A DNA stretch of 64,000 nucleotides from Mobiluncus massiliensis (lineage in GTDB: Bacteria; Actinomycetota; Actinomycetes; Actinomycetales; Actinomycetaceae). This document shows positions 24,228 to 32,868 of the stretch, in pieces (position 1 is the first letter of the stretch; every line of letters starts with the position of its first letter). The stretch is taken from positions 1,240,001 through 1,304,000 of the forward strand of contig NZ_OX458329.1 of NCBI RefSeq assembly GCF_949769255.1. The letters run 5' to 3'. A model generated the notes under the pieces. It saw nothing but the letters and a program-made list of their open reading frames with translations, ran no database searches and was not told the DNA's origin. The translations under genes were made by a program, and so were the position numbers.

Positions 24228-26850
24228 AATCGACCGGGGTGAGTGGGGCAAAGTTCAGCAGCAGCCGTTTGGCGGCACCCGTGCGGAACTTCACGGTGGC
24301 GATGGTGCCTTTGCCTTGGCCCTCCAAGCCGGTGACTTTGCCCTCCCCGTAAATGTCGTGGCGGACTCGCTGGCCCACGTGAAGTTCGGGGATTTTGCCC
24401 GCCGGTTTCGCTTTCGCCTTTTTCGCCGGTGCGGCTGCCGAGTCTTTGCCGCCGGCCAAGTCGCGCGCCGTGGTGAGCCCAATCCGGGAGTTGGCGAACT
24501 TGCCCCCACCCGCGGAGCTCGAGCCTCGTGACCCGGACGGTCCCCGACCGCCACGGTAAGTGCCGTAGCCACCCGCAGCTCCCCCGCGGCCGCCGTAACC
24601 GTAAGCGGAGCTGGCCGGTTCGCCATAACCGCGGGACGCGAGCCCACCGTAATAGTCCACAGTGGTGGCTTCGCGCCGGTTATCGACAAGTTCGACCGGG
24701 ATGTCGTCCAAGAACCGTGAAGCCGGCATCGTTACCGTCTCGCCAAACACCGAACGCGCGGCGCAACGAGTCAGGTACAACCGCTGGCGCGCCCTGGTGA
24801 CCGCCACGTAAGCGAGCCGACGTTCCTCCGCCACGTCCTGAGGATTTTCCAAGGAACGCGAGTGCGGGAACAACCCGTCCTCCATCCCGGTCACGAACAC
24901 GGTGTTGAACTCCAGTCCTTTGGCGGTATGCACCGTCATCAGGGTTACTTCCGGCGCGGCGGCGGGGGACGCGGGGTCAGTAGGGTGTTCGGGCTGGGCA
25001 GTGGTGTCAGGAAGCTGATCCGCGTCTGCCACCAGGGAGATCCGCTCTAAGAAATCTGCCAGGCGAGCATCGGGCTCGGAAAGGGAAAAGTCCTGCGCTA
25101 CGTTACGCAGTTCCGCCAGGTTCTCCACCCGCGCATCGTCCTGGGGGTCATTAGACTTCCGCAGTTTCGGCAGATAGCCGCTGTCCTCTAGGGCCGTGTC
25201 CAAGATTTCATCCAACGGGGCGCCCGCCGCGTCCAGAGCCCGCATCGCATCCAAAACGCCCACAAACTCGGCAATCCCCGCGCTGGCTTTCGCGCTCAAG
25301 TCGCCGTGATGGGTTCCTCCCGGCAGGAATTGGCGCAAAGCCTGGCCGAAATTGAGGCTTTCGCCCAGCGACACCTCACGAATAGTCGCTACCGCTTTGT
25401 CCCCCAAACCGCGTTTCGGTTCGTTCAGCACCCGCAGCAGGTTGCCGTCGTCGGCCGGGTTCGCTGCGGCGCACAGGTAGGCGATAGCGTCCTTAATTTC
25501 ACGCCGGTCATAGAACTTGGTGCCCCCCACGACCCGGTAAGGGATGCCTTCCCGCGTCAGCATTTCCTCCAGGGAACGCGACTGGGCATTGGTCCGGTAA
25601 AACACGGCAAAGTCGTCCCAAGACGAGCCTTCCTGGCGTAGCGTGAGCAGTTCTCGGACGATGAAAGCGGCCTCGTCTCGGTCGGTGTCAGCCGCATACA
25701 TTACGGCCTGCACGCCCTGTCCGGCTTCGGTCCAGAGACGTTTTTTCCGCCGCCCCTCGTTTTCCGAGATAATCGCGTTCGCTACCGACAAAATCGTGCC
25801 GGTCGAACGGTAGTTTTGTTCCAAATAAACCGTGGTGGCGCCGGGGAAATCCGACTCAAATTCTTCGATGTTGCGAATCGTGGCACCACGGAACGCATAA
25901 ATCGACTGGTCCGAGTCCCCCACCACCGTCAGTTCAGCAGGAGGCTGGGCATCGCCCGCTGCGCCCAGCGTGAGCAAGCGAATCAGCTCATATTGCGCCG
26001 GGTTCGTATCCTGGTATTCATCCACCAAAACATGACGGAATTTCGCTCGATAGCGCGCCAAAATATCGGGATGAGCCTTCCATAGAAAGACCGTAGACGC
26101 AATGAGGTCGTCAAAGTCGAACGCGTTGGCCCGGCGCAGTAGCTGCTGATACTCGGTATAGATTTCGGCCGTGAGCTGACTCATTTTGTCGATACCAGCG
26201 TCTAGGGCAAACGCTTCGGGGGTGATGAGTTCATTTTTGGCTTGGGAAATTTTGGCGGCAAAAGACTTCGGGGTGAAACGTTTCGGGTCCAGTCCCCGGC
26301 CCCTGATGATGCGGTTCAGCAGGGCTTTCGTGTCGGCGGTGTCATAGATGGAAAAGGACCGGGTCACCCCCAGGGTGTCAGCTTCGGAGCGCAAAATCCG
26401 CACGCAGGCGCTGTGGAATGTCGACACCCACATGTATTTCGCGGCGTTGCCGACCAGGGCTTCGACTCGTTCACGCATTTCCGCGGCCGCCTTGTTGGTG
26501 AAAGTTATCGCCAGAACTTCCCAAGGGCGGATTCGCTCGGTCGCCAGCAGCCACGCAATCCGTCGGGTCAGCACACGAGTCTTGCCCGAACCTGCTCCTG
26601 CCATTACCAGGAGCGGACCGGACTCGTGGGTCACCGCGGCCTGCTGTTCCGGGTTCAAACCCTCCACAATCGCGGCAACTTTGCGAGACTTCCAGTCCTC
26701 GCGACGCGCCGCATCCACCCCGGACCAGTGCGCAAAATCGGAGGACGTGTCGGGGGTATCAGGCTGCGCGACCGCCCCGCGCGGCAGAATCGCCGACACG
26801 GGGATCTCGCCGCCAGAACCTTCGGCAAGGGTAGAAAACAAATCATTCAT
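24226..26850 (-). CDS. pcrA: ATP-dependent DNA helicase PcrA/UvrD
   Basis: This superfamily 1A 3'-5' helicase acts in repair and replication restart. The 874-aa product contains motif I 'AGAGSGKTRVLTRRIAWLL' (about residue 87), Ia 'AITFTNKAAAEMRERV', II 'VDEYQDTNPAQYELI', III 'TVVGDSDQSIYAFRGA', IV 'EQNYRSTGTIL', V 'MTVHTAKGLEFNTVFVTG' and VI 'EERRLAYVAVTRARQRLYLT'. Residues about 755-850 are Gly/Ser/Lys-rich, and the C-terminus 'VGQRVRHDIYGEGKVTGLEG' is the Tudor-like RNA polymerase-binding domain. The start is set at 26850, where the ATG overlaps the stop of the sialidase-like gene (ATGA). Confidence 0.95.
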   Translation of the reverse strand: MNDLFSTLAEGSGGEIPVSAILPRGAVAQPDTPDTSSDFAHWSGVDAARREDWKSRKVAAIVEGLNPEQQAAVTHESGPLLVMAGAGSGKTRVLTRRIAWLLATERIRPWEVLAITFTNKAAAEMRERVEALVGNAAKYMWVSTFHSACVRILRSEADTLGVTRSFSIYDTADTKALLNRIIRGRGLDPKRFTPKSFAAKISQAKNELITPEAFALDAGIDKMSQLTAEIYTEYQQLLRRANAFDFDDLIASTVFLWKAHPDILARYRAKFRHVLVDEYQDTNPAQYELIRLLTLGAAGDAQPPAELTVVGDSDQSIYAFRGATIRNIEEFESDFPGATTVYLEQNYRSTGTILSVANAIISENEGRRKKRLWTEAGQGVQAVMYAADTDRDEAAFIVRELLTLRQEGSSWDDFAVFYRTNAQSRSLEEMLTREGIPYRVVGGTKFYDRREIKDAIAYLCAAANPADDGNLLRVLNEPKRGLGDKAVATIREVSLGESLNFGQALRQFLPGGTHHGDLSAKASAGIAEFVGVLDAMRALDAAGAPLDEILDTALEDSGYLPKLRKSNDPQDDARVENLAELRNVAQDFSLSEPDARLADFLERISLVADADQLPDTTAQPEHPTDPASPAAAPEVTLMTVHTAKGLEFNTVFVTGMEDGLFPHSRSLENPQDVAEERRLAYVAVTRARQRLYLTRCAARSVFGETVTMPASRFLDDIPVELVDNRREATTVDYYGGLASRGYGEPASSAYGYGGRGGAAGGYGTYRGGRGPSGSRGSSSAGGGKFANSRIGLTTARDLAGGKDSAAAPAKKAKAKPAGKIPELHVGQRVRHDIYGEGKVTGLEGQGKGTIATVKFRTGAAKRLLLNFAPLTPVD

Positions 26851-27983
26851 GCTTGTTGGGCCCACTGTTCCGCTAATGCTTTGATGCTGCTGAGTTTGGA
26901 GAATGGCAAGATTTCACAGACCACACCATCGGGTCCTTCGTAAGCTATGGCGAATTTAGCCTGGTCTGCCATAGAAACGATGTCGATAGCGCCGTAGGTT
27001 TTCACATCGAAAATCGCCGCCTCCCGGAACGACTGCGCGCCATCGGTAGACAGCATCAACACCGTGCATTCTCCATTGCACACTGTGCGTTCGCCGATAT
27101 AACTGAACACATCCGCATGAGGAGTGCCAGGGCAAGCGCCGTGAAACACTTCCTCCAGCGGGCTCATGATGTTGATGAGACGGGAGTCCATCGCGGCTGT
27201 GGGCTGTCCAAAAGTGCGGCCGCCATCGGTTGATTTTGCCCACGTTTTCGCTGTCGAACCTTGGGTTTTCATCAGCAGCATAACTTCGGTTCCGTCACTG
27301 TTGGACACCGCCGTACAATAATCCACATTCGCTCCCACCGGGGGCGAGGACCACCAGCTGGCACCGTGGTCATCCGAGCCAATAAACACCGCTTTGCGAT
27401 CCCCCGATTCGTCCACGATGACACCCGCGTGGCACAGGCGCTGTGCCCATTGCCCTGTCGTCAGCTGCGTGCCGCGACCACGCGGAATATATGCCATCGT
27501 AAAGTCACGCCCGGCAATAATCATGGAAGTGATGTCTTGATGTTCCCAGGTCAAGCCATCATCATCGGTCCACGCAACAAAGAGCGCCGTTTGTGCTTGG
27601 CGTGGATCCCAATCAGGCACCAGGGAACGTGTATAGAAACAAAACATGCGCCCGGTCACGCAGTCATGCAGGAATGACGGGACATGAAATCCGAGGAATT
27701 CCTGCGGGTTGCCTGCCGCCAGGGTGCGCGGTTCTTCCCAGGTCAGACCGTTATCAAAAGACCGCGACAGGCACAGGCTGGTCGGGCATAGCCGACGATA
27801 GTGCGGTTCCTCACGACTGGCCGGGTTCGCGCTGGCGAGCTCCGCCTTGGTACGGGTGGCGCACTCGGAGGGCAGCGCCTCCCACATCATCAGCAAAACT
27901 CGGCTGGAAGTGCGGGCAATAGCGGGATAGCGGGCTTGTGTGAAGCCGGAGGCAACATGGGGGGCTACCACGGTGCGGCGCAT
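26847..27983 (-). CDS. BNR-repeat sialidase-like protein, no signal peptide
   Basis: The 378-aa protein has five Asp-box motifs (S-x-D-x-G-x-T-W pattern): 'SFDNGLTWEEP', 'TDDDGLTWEHQ', 'SDDHGASWWSSP', 'STDGGRTFGQP' and 'STDGAQSFREA'. These mark a six-bladed beta-propeller of the GH33/exo-alpha-sialidase type. Near the N-terminus 'TQARYPAIARTSSRVLLMMW' resembles the family Arg-Ile-Pro region. No signal peptide, membrane anchor or carbohydrate module is visible, so the protein appears cytoplasmic. ATG 27983 follows AAAGGA. It is translationally coupled to pcrA downstream, an unexpected partner. Sialidase activity is inferred; the nucleophile Tyr and the other Arg residues were not aligned. Confidence 0.8.
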   Translation of the reverse strand: MRRTVVAPHVASGFTQARYPAIARTSSRVLLMMWEALPSECATRTKAELASANPASREEPHYRRLCPTSLCLSRSFDNGLTWEEPRTLAAGNPQEFLGFHVPSFLHDCVTGRMFCFYTRSLVPDWDPRQAQTALFVAWTDDDGLTWEHQDITSMIIAGRDFTMAYIPRGRGTQLTTGQWAQRLCHAGVIVDESGDRKAVFIGSDDHGASWWSSPPVGANVDYCTAVSNSDGTEVMLLMKTQGSTAKTWAKSTDGGRTFGQPTAAMDSRLINIMSPLEEVFHGACPGTPHADVFSYIGERTVCNGECTVLMLSTDGAQSFREAAIFDVKTYGAIDIVSMADQAKFAIAYEGPDGVVCEILPFSKLSSIKALAEQWAQQA

Positions 27984-28085
27984 CAAAATTCCTTTTCTAT
28001 CCCGAAAATAATTGCGCCTTTACGTTATCATCTCGCAGCCGTTCGCTTCACCTTGCGGCGCGCCCGGGGAAGTTTCCCCGTCCCC

Positions 28086-28787
28086 TCAGCCGATGCGCCG
28101 GTCTTGGGCCCATTTAGACAGTTCGTAACGATTGGACAGTTGCAGTTTACGCAGCACGGAGGACACGTGAGATTCGACGGTTTTCACAGAAATATACAGT
28201 TCAGAAGCAATTTCTTTGTAAGCGAAACCGCGCGCAATGAGGCGCATGACTTCAAACTCGCGCTCCGTGAGGGAATCAAGTTCGGAATCGGTGCCCACCA
28301 TGTCGGTACGTGCCGCCCCGAACGCATCCAGCACGAAGCCTGCCAGTCGCGGTGAGAATGCCGCGTCTCCCCCCGCTACCCGGACGATGGCATCAACCAA
28401 ATCAGGCGTGGCAATAGTCTTGGTCACGTAGCCGCGGGCTCCCGCCCGAATGACCGCCACCACGTCTTCGGCGGCATCAGACACCGACAGCGCCAGGAAC
28501 CGGGTCGGCACCCCCATGCACGCCGCCGCGACTTCTGCGCCCCCGCCGCCATGACCGCCCGGCAAATGCACGTCCAGCAATGCCACCGCGGGAGTAGCCT
28601 GGCGAACTGCGGCAATAGCGTCCTCCACACTATCCGCCTCCCCCGTGACCTGGACCTCGTCGGGATACTTGCTCAGTTCCGCAATCACTCCCGCCCGGAA
28701 CAGTCCGTGATCGTCAATAACCAGCACCGAAATGGGACGCTTCGGGTGTTCCCCCACAGCAGCCGGGTTCGCGTTTCCGTCACTCAT
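28086..28787 (-). CDS. LuxR/NarL-family response regulator
   Basis: The 233-aa regulator has an N-terminal receiver domain ('VLVIDDHGLFRAGVIAELSK', phosphoacceptor Asp in 'VALLDVHLPGG' near residue 70) with a Gly-rich insertion 'GGHGGGGAEVAAA' after it. Its C-terminal LuxR helix-turn-helix is 'LTEREFEVMRLIARGFAYKE' plus 'SVKTVESHVSSVLRKL'. The receiver conserved Thr/Ser and Lys are in 'FLALSVSDAAEDVV' and 'GYVTKTIATPD'. It follows the PspC histidine kinase gene by 13 bases and is its obvious partner. Likely targets are the divergent PspC membrane-protein genes at 30189. Confidence 0.94.
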   Translation of the reverse strand: MSDGNANPAAVGEHPKRPISVLVIDDHGLFRAGVIAELSKYPDEVQVTGEADSVEDAIAAVRQATPAVALLDVHLPGGHGGGGAEVAAACMGVPTRFLALSVSDAAEDVVAVIRAGARGYVTKTIATPDLVDAIVRVAGGDAAFSPRLAGFVLDAFGAARTDMVGTDSELDSLTEREFEVMRLIARGFAYKEIASELYISVKTVESHVSSVLRKLQLSNRYELSKWAQDRRIG

Positions 28788-28800
28788 CGATTGTCCTCCC

Positions 28801-30075
28801 TCAGTTTTCCCCAGTGTGGCGGGGTACTTTCATCGCGACTTCGCAGCCGCTAGCTCCCGACCGAATGGTCGCGGTGCCGCCATGGCGCTCCAGCCTCTCA
28901 ATAATGGAATGTTTCACGCCTTGATGCCCTTGCGGGATAGCCGCAATGTCGAATCCGGCACCGTGATCACGCACGAAACATTCCACCGCGTGCGTCCCCA
29001 CTTCCAGATACATCGAAAACGGGGGCTTTCCGTGGCGAGCCGCGTTCGTCAAGGCTTCCCGGGTCGCCGCCACCAGCGGCTCGGACCACGGTCCCGGAAC
29101 CGCGTCACCGACCGTGACTGTGTCCAAAACCACTCCGTAACGGTCCTCGATTTCGCCGGCCAGCTCCTTGATAATTTGGGACAGAGATGCGTCCGCGTGG
29201 CCTCGATCTTCGTAAAGCCAAGAGCGCAGCTGACGTTCCTCAGCACGAGCCAGTTTCGCGACTTCCGGGGCGTCGTCGGCCCGTGCACGAATTAGCGCGA
29301 GGGTTTGCAGCACTGAATCGTGCAGATGAGCGGCCATATCGGCGCGGACAGTTTGGCGGGTCTGCTCGGCCAAAGACGCCTTGTACGACAACCAAAAGCG
29401 CGCCCAGAGCGGCAACACCGCCAAGCTCAACGCCGCGAGGACGACCAGGGTGATGAGTCCCCCGCGCAGCGCGTCCCCCAGACTGATGGTTCCAGAAAAT
29501 CCAATCATGACCGCAAAAATCACCAGGAGAGCTCCCGGAATGGCAAAACCCAGGAACCGTCCCATTCGCAGCTCGACCAGAGACGACCCGGCCGAAGCCC
29601 CGACCCAGATCAGGGCAATGCCGGTGATGAGAACCACGAGCGCGATGAGGGGACGCAAATCACTCATGATTTTCGGGCCGGAATAGGCTCCGAAGACAGC
29701 GATGGCGATTAACCCCAGCGCCAGCAAAATTGCCGGAACCGTCACGTTTCGCCAACGTTCATTGCTGCCAAAATTCCCCCTGAGCTGCGCGTTAGGGTTC
29801 GCCAGTCGTGAATCTCCGGTAAATGGCATCCCCGCCTGGACCCCGGGATTTCCCCGCGGCACAAAAATCCACAACCAGGCGTAGAGCAGAATGCTGATCC
29901 CGGTGGGGGCTAAAACCACCAAGATCAGCCGTACCAGCCACAACGGCATTCCCAGATGTAGCGCCAGCCCAGCGGCTACCCCAGCCACAACCCCGTCTTT
30001 ACCGGACGGGACCGTCCCGGGTAGCGGGCGGCGCAGCGGAGGGCGCGCGAGAGGGGCTGTATCAGACGTTGCCAT
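28801..30075 (-). CDS. PspC-domain sensor histidine kinase (HisKA_3)
   Basis: The 424-aa kinase starts at ATG 30075 ('MATSDTAPLARPP'). Residues about 15-80 are a PspC domain ('GKDGVVAGVAAGLALHLGMP' then 'GISILLYAWLWIFVPRG'). Four more membrane helices fill about residues 115-255. The dimerisation/phosphoacceptor helix is 'ADMAAHLHDSVLQTLALIRA' with the His. The ATPase domain has N-box 'REALTNAARHGK' and G-box 'VRDHGAGFDIAAIPQGHQGV'. PspC-containing kinases paired with NarL-type regulators sense envelope stress in actinobacteria. It is divergent from a PspC membrane protein, with 113 bp between the starts. Confidence 0.93.
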   Translation of the reverse strand: MATSDTAPLARPPLRRPLPGTVPSGKDGVVAGVAAGLALHLGMPLWLVRLILVVLAPTGISILLYAWLWIFVPRGNPGVQAGMPFTGDSRLANPNAQLRGNFGSNERWRNVTVPAILLALGLIAIAVFGAYSGPKIMSDLRPLIALVVLITGIALIWVGASAGSSLVELRMGRFLGFAIPGALLVIFAVMIGFSGTISLGDALRGGLITLVVLAALSLAVLPLWARFWLSYKASLAEQTRQTVRADMAAHLHDSVLQTLALIRARADDAPEVAKLARAEERQLRSWLYEDRGHADASLSQIIKELAGEIEDRYGVVLDTVTVGDAVPGPWSEPLVAATREALTNAARHGKPPFSMYLEVGTHAVECFVRDHGAGFDIAAIPQGHQGVKHSIIERLERHGGTATIRSGASGCEVAMKVPRHTGEN

Positions 30076-30117
30076 AAATCCAGTTTGCCACGGTTTCACG
30101 GGGTTTCGCCCCACTTA

Positions 30118-30144
30118 AGGGATTAATCAGGGACAAATCAGGGA
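30118..30144. promoter_or_regulatory. three phased AGGGA repeats between divergent PspC genes
   Basis: AGGGA occurs at 30118-30122, 30129-30133 and 30140-30144, exactly 11 bp apart; the last two are within AATCAGGGA. The site is between the kinase (start 30075) and the PspC membrane protein (start 30189). One turn of spacing suits tandem binding of a dimeric regulator on one DNA face. Confidence 0.55.
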
Positions 30145-30188
30145 TAACCCCCATAGCCGCCGGGCGCGACAGCGGCAATGATGGAAGC

Positions 30189-32579
30189 ATGGACGAAAAC
30201 ATGAACCCAGAACAAACAACAGACTCAGTTCTGCCCTCCGGAGGTGAGCCTCCCCGCGGTGGTGAGACTCCCGGCGGGAACGAAACTGCAAACGTGAACA
30301 CGACTGGCGGGGCAGCTGCCTCTAGTTCCGCGGGCCCCAACGGAGCAGGTAATGCCGGTTTTAGCGCTCCTTACCAGGGAACCCCTAACTCACAGGCACC
30401 TAACCCAGGAGCGTCGTATCAGGGCAACACGAACTACGGCCCCACGGGCTACCCCGGTTCGGGCAGTTTCTCGAGCAATGGCACGAACTATGGAACAGCG
30501 GGCATGGGAGGCTACCCCGGAGGCCCGGATTCCACCGGACAGGCGTGGATGCGGTCGAATAACCGGGTTATTGGCGGAGTTTGTGCGGGAATTGCCTCAC
30601 GCCTGAACATCGACCCCGTAATTGTGCGCGGTTTGGCAGTGGTCGGTTTGCTGTTCTTTGGATTCATTCCCCTGCTTTACGGGGCGCTGTGGCTGTGGAT
30701 GCCCAGCCAAACCACCGGACGCAGCTTGTGGACCGATTGGCGCGCCGGCTTACCCAACCAAGGCGGTGGCGTCGCCATCTCAATTCTGTTGATGTTCTTC
30801 GGGGCGATGCGGATGCTGCCCCAAGGCATTGTCCTGTTCAACATTTTTGACATTTGGGACGGCGGGAGCGATTTCGGTGATATACTCGCGTTCTTTTTCA
30901 TACTCCTGGTTTTGTGCCTGCTACTGGCCCCCATAGCCGTGGTGGTACTGATCATTGTCCACTTCACGAACCGGAACAAGGCCGGTACCCCGCCAGCCGC
31001 GAACGCTTACGTTCCCGGACCCACTGGCTTCGTTTCCACCCCCCAGACACCCGCACCGGCCGGGCCAGCCCCCGCGGACAGCCTTCACTATGACTCCGCT
31101 TTCCCCGAAGCACCCGCCACTAGCTTTACCCCACCAACCACCGGCTTTGCGGCTCCAAACCCGAGCTTTACCGTCCCCGCTGCTAGCTTCGCAACTCCCT
31201 CCAGCACCACCTCGACCGGGTCTGCTCAGCCGGCGGGTATTCTGGCGCCACGCATTCCCGGACCGAGCCGCACCCTCAGTCTCACGGTCGGCGGGTTAGT
31301 CCTGCTGTCGGTTTTCACCGGCATCCTGCTGCCCCTGTTAGGGGTACTTGATCCGCTAAGTTCTGGGCTTTTGGTTGTCGGTCTGATGACGATGGTGCTG
31401 GGAGGCGGCATGCTGGTGACAGCTCTGCAAAAGCGGCGGACAGGTTGGCTCGCCGTGGTCACCCCGCTGGTGATTTTGTTCGTGACGCTGCCCCTGGCGA
31501 CGGTGGGAGTGTCCGTAACGCCCCAGCTGCGTGAGCTGCGTTCCAGCATTGACTGGCACGATTTTCCCGAAACATTTAGCTACCAGAGCAATGATTTACA
31601 CCCCGGAGACGAGCTCAGCGCCGTTCGCGGCAGCGCTAACATCGACCTGCGTGACACGAACCCGGGTAAACCCATCACAGTCAATCTGGTCAACGGGAAT
31701 GTCTCAATTTATACGCTGCCAGAACAAAACGTTGACCTGGAAATCAACTTAGCCCAGGGCAACGTGACGACTTCCACCCTGAAAGACAGCAAATGGGACA
31801 TGAGCGAAACCTTTTTACAGTCCTCATCCGTTGAAAAACACCGTCCGCAATATTTCACTATGGACGGCAATCAGCGCGTGGAATTCGTGGATCGAACCAA
31901 GGAATATGAGGCCGCAAACATCAGCCTGGGCAGTTCAGATGTGACGAAACTAAAAATTCGCCACGATGTTCCGCTATCTGATGGCTCGCGAAACATAGAG
32001 ACAAAACCCCAAACTATCGAAATCAACTTGGCACACGGAACCGTGTCGCTCTATGAACGTCCCCCTGTGGATTTATGGAACGGGGCGGTGCTACCTGACG
32101 GGCATTTCTTGGTCAACTATGTGTTGAATGGCCGGGATTTGATGACTGCCGATTTGGAAGAATACAACAGCACCGAGGTCGGCTCTGAAAACGAAAGTAG
32201 CGACGCACTGCGAGAGTTTCGCCGCCGTGCCGTGTCCGGGAACGGAACTATCGAGATTAGTAGGGCCGGCGGAGTTGAGGGTGAGCCCATAGCGCTGGGC
32301 GGACAAGACGTGTCTGAACTGAACATAGACAACACATTAACCCTCGCTGACATTCATGCAGGCAAGGCCGGTCCGTGGAAGGACATCAACCAAGACGGGT
32401 TTAACGACCTGTTCCAGCCCGGTGGCAGCAAGTGGAAACCCGGCGACAACCTGTTTGACCCCGTAAACGGAACCCCGCGTTCCTCCGGAATGCCCAACGG
32501 GACACCGAGCATACCCGCCACGCCAGTTGCTCCGGATTCACCCACGGCACCTTCCCCGTACCAAGCCCCCAGCATTTAG
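30189..32579 (+). CDS. large PspC-domain membrane protein with LiaF-like C-terminus
   Basis: The 796-aa protein begins with a Gly/Asn/Pro/Ser-rich disordered region (1-115). A PspC domain follows ('NRVIGGVCAGIASRLNIDPV', about residues 120-180), then further helices near 190-265. After a second Pro/Thr/Ala-rich linker come three helices around 365-440. The last 350 residues are an extracytoplasmic, beta-rich region with repeats such as 'IEINLAHGTVSLYERPP' and 'LVNGNVSIYTLPEQNVDLEI', the pattern of DUF4097/LiaF-type adhesin-like beta-helices. It is divergent from the PspC kinase and is probably the sensor or target of that two-component system. Start ATG follows ATGGAAGC. Confidence 0.85.
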   Translation: MDENMNPEQTTDSVLPSGGEPPRGGETPGGNETANVNTTGGAAASSSAGPNGAGNAGFSAPYQGTPNSQAPNPGASYQGNTNYGPTGYPGSGSFSSNGTNYGTAGMGGYPGGPDSTGQAWMRSNNRVIGGVCAGIASRLNIDPVIVRGLAVVGLLFFGFIPLLYGALWLWMPSQTTGRSLWTDWRAGLPNQGGGVAISILLMFFGAMRMLPQGIVLFNIFDIWDGGSDFGDILAFFFILLVLCLLLAPIAVVVLIIVHFTNRNKAGTPPAANAYVPGPTGFVSTPQTPAPAGPAPADSLHYDSAFPEAPATSFTPPTTGFAAPNPSFTVPAASFATPSSTTSTGSAQPAGILAPRIPGPSRTLSLTVGGLVLLSVFTGILLPLLGVLDPLSSGLLVVGLMTMVLGGGMLVTALQKRRTGWLAVVTPLVILFVTLPLATVGVSVTPQLRELRSSIDWHDFPETFSYQSNDLHPGDELSAVRGSANIDLRDTNPGKPITVNLVNGNVSIYTLPEQNVDLEINLAQGNVTTSTLKDSKWDMSETFLQSSSVEKHRPQYFTMDGNQRVEFVDRTKEYEAANISLGSSDVTKLKIRHDVPLSDGSRNIETKPQTIEINLAHGTVSLYERPPVDLWNGAVLPDGHFLVNYVLNGRDLMTADLEEYNSTEVGSENESSDALREFRRRAVSGNGTIEISRAGGVEGEPIALGGQDVSELNIDNTLTLADIHAGKAGPWKDINQDGFNDLFQPGGSKWKPGDNLFDPVNGTPRSSGMPNGTPSIPATPVAPDSPTAPSPYQAPSI

Positions 32580-32600
32580 AACAATTAACAGGTGACAACT

Positions 32601-32858
32601 ATGGAAAACACAACAGAAACCATCTCCCTCTCCCCCAACTTGGAGCCAGAGAAAACACCGGAACCACCCTTGGAACCCCGCCGTGAACATCGCAGCCTGG
32701 CCGCCATCGCTTTCAGCGTGGTATTTATCCTGATTGGGTTGATTGTTTTCGGGGCCGCCCTGGGCGTCGTGGTGTCACTGTGGGCACTGATTTTGCTGAT
32801 ATTCGGGACCTCTGGAGTCGCCTTGCTCATCAGTGCCCTGGCGGAGTCACGCCGCTAG
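32601..32858 (+). CDS. small two-helix membrane protein of the PspC locus
   Basis: The 85-aa product has an acidic, Pro-rich N-terminus (about 35 residues) and two hydrophobic helices ('LAAIAFSVVFILIGLIVFGA' and 'VVVSLWALILLIFGTSGVAL'). ATG 32601 is preferred over GTG 32592 because AGGTGA lies before the ATG. It begins 22 bases after the large PspC protein and surely shares its transcript. No family is recognised. In PspC/LiaF-type loci such short membrane proteins are often accessory partners. Confidence 0.75.
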   Translation: MENTTETISLSPNLEPEKTPEPPLEPRREHRSLAAIAFSVVFILIGLIVFGAALGVVVSLWALILLIFGTSGVALLISALAESRR

Positions 32859-32868
32859 GGGGCAGAGG

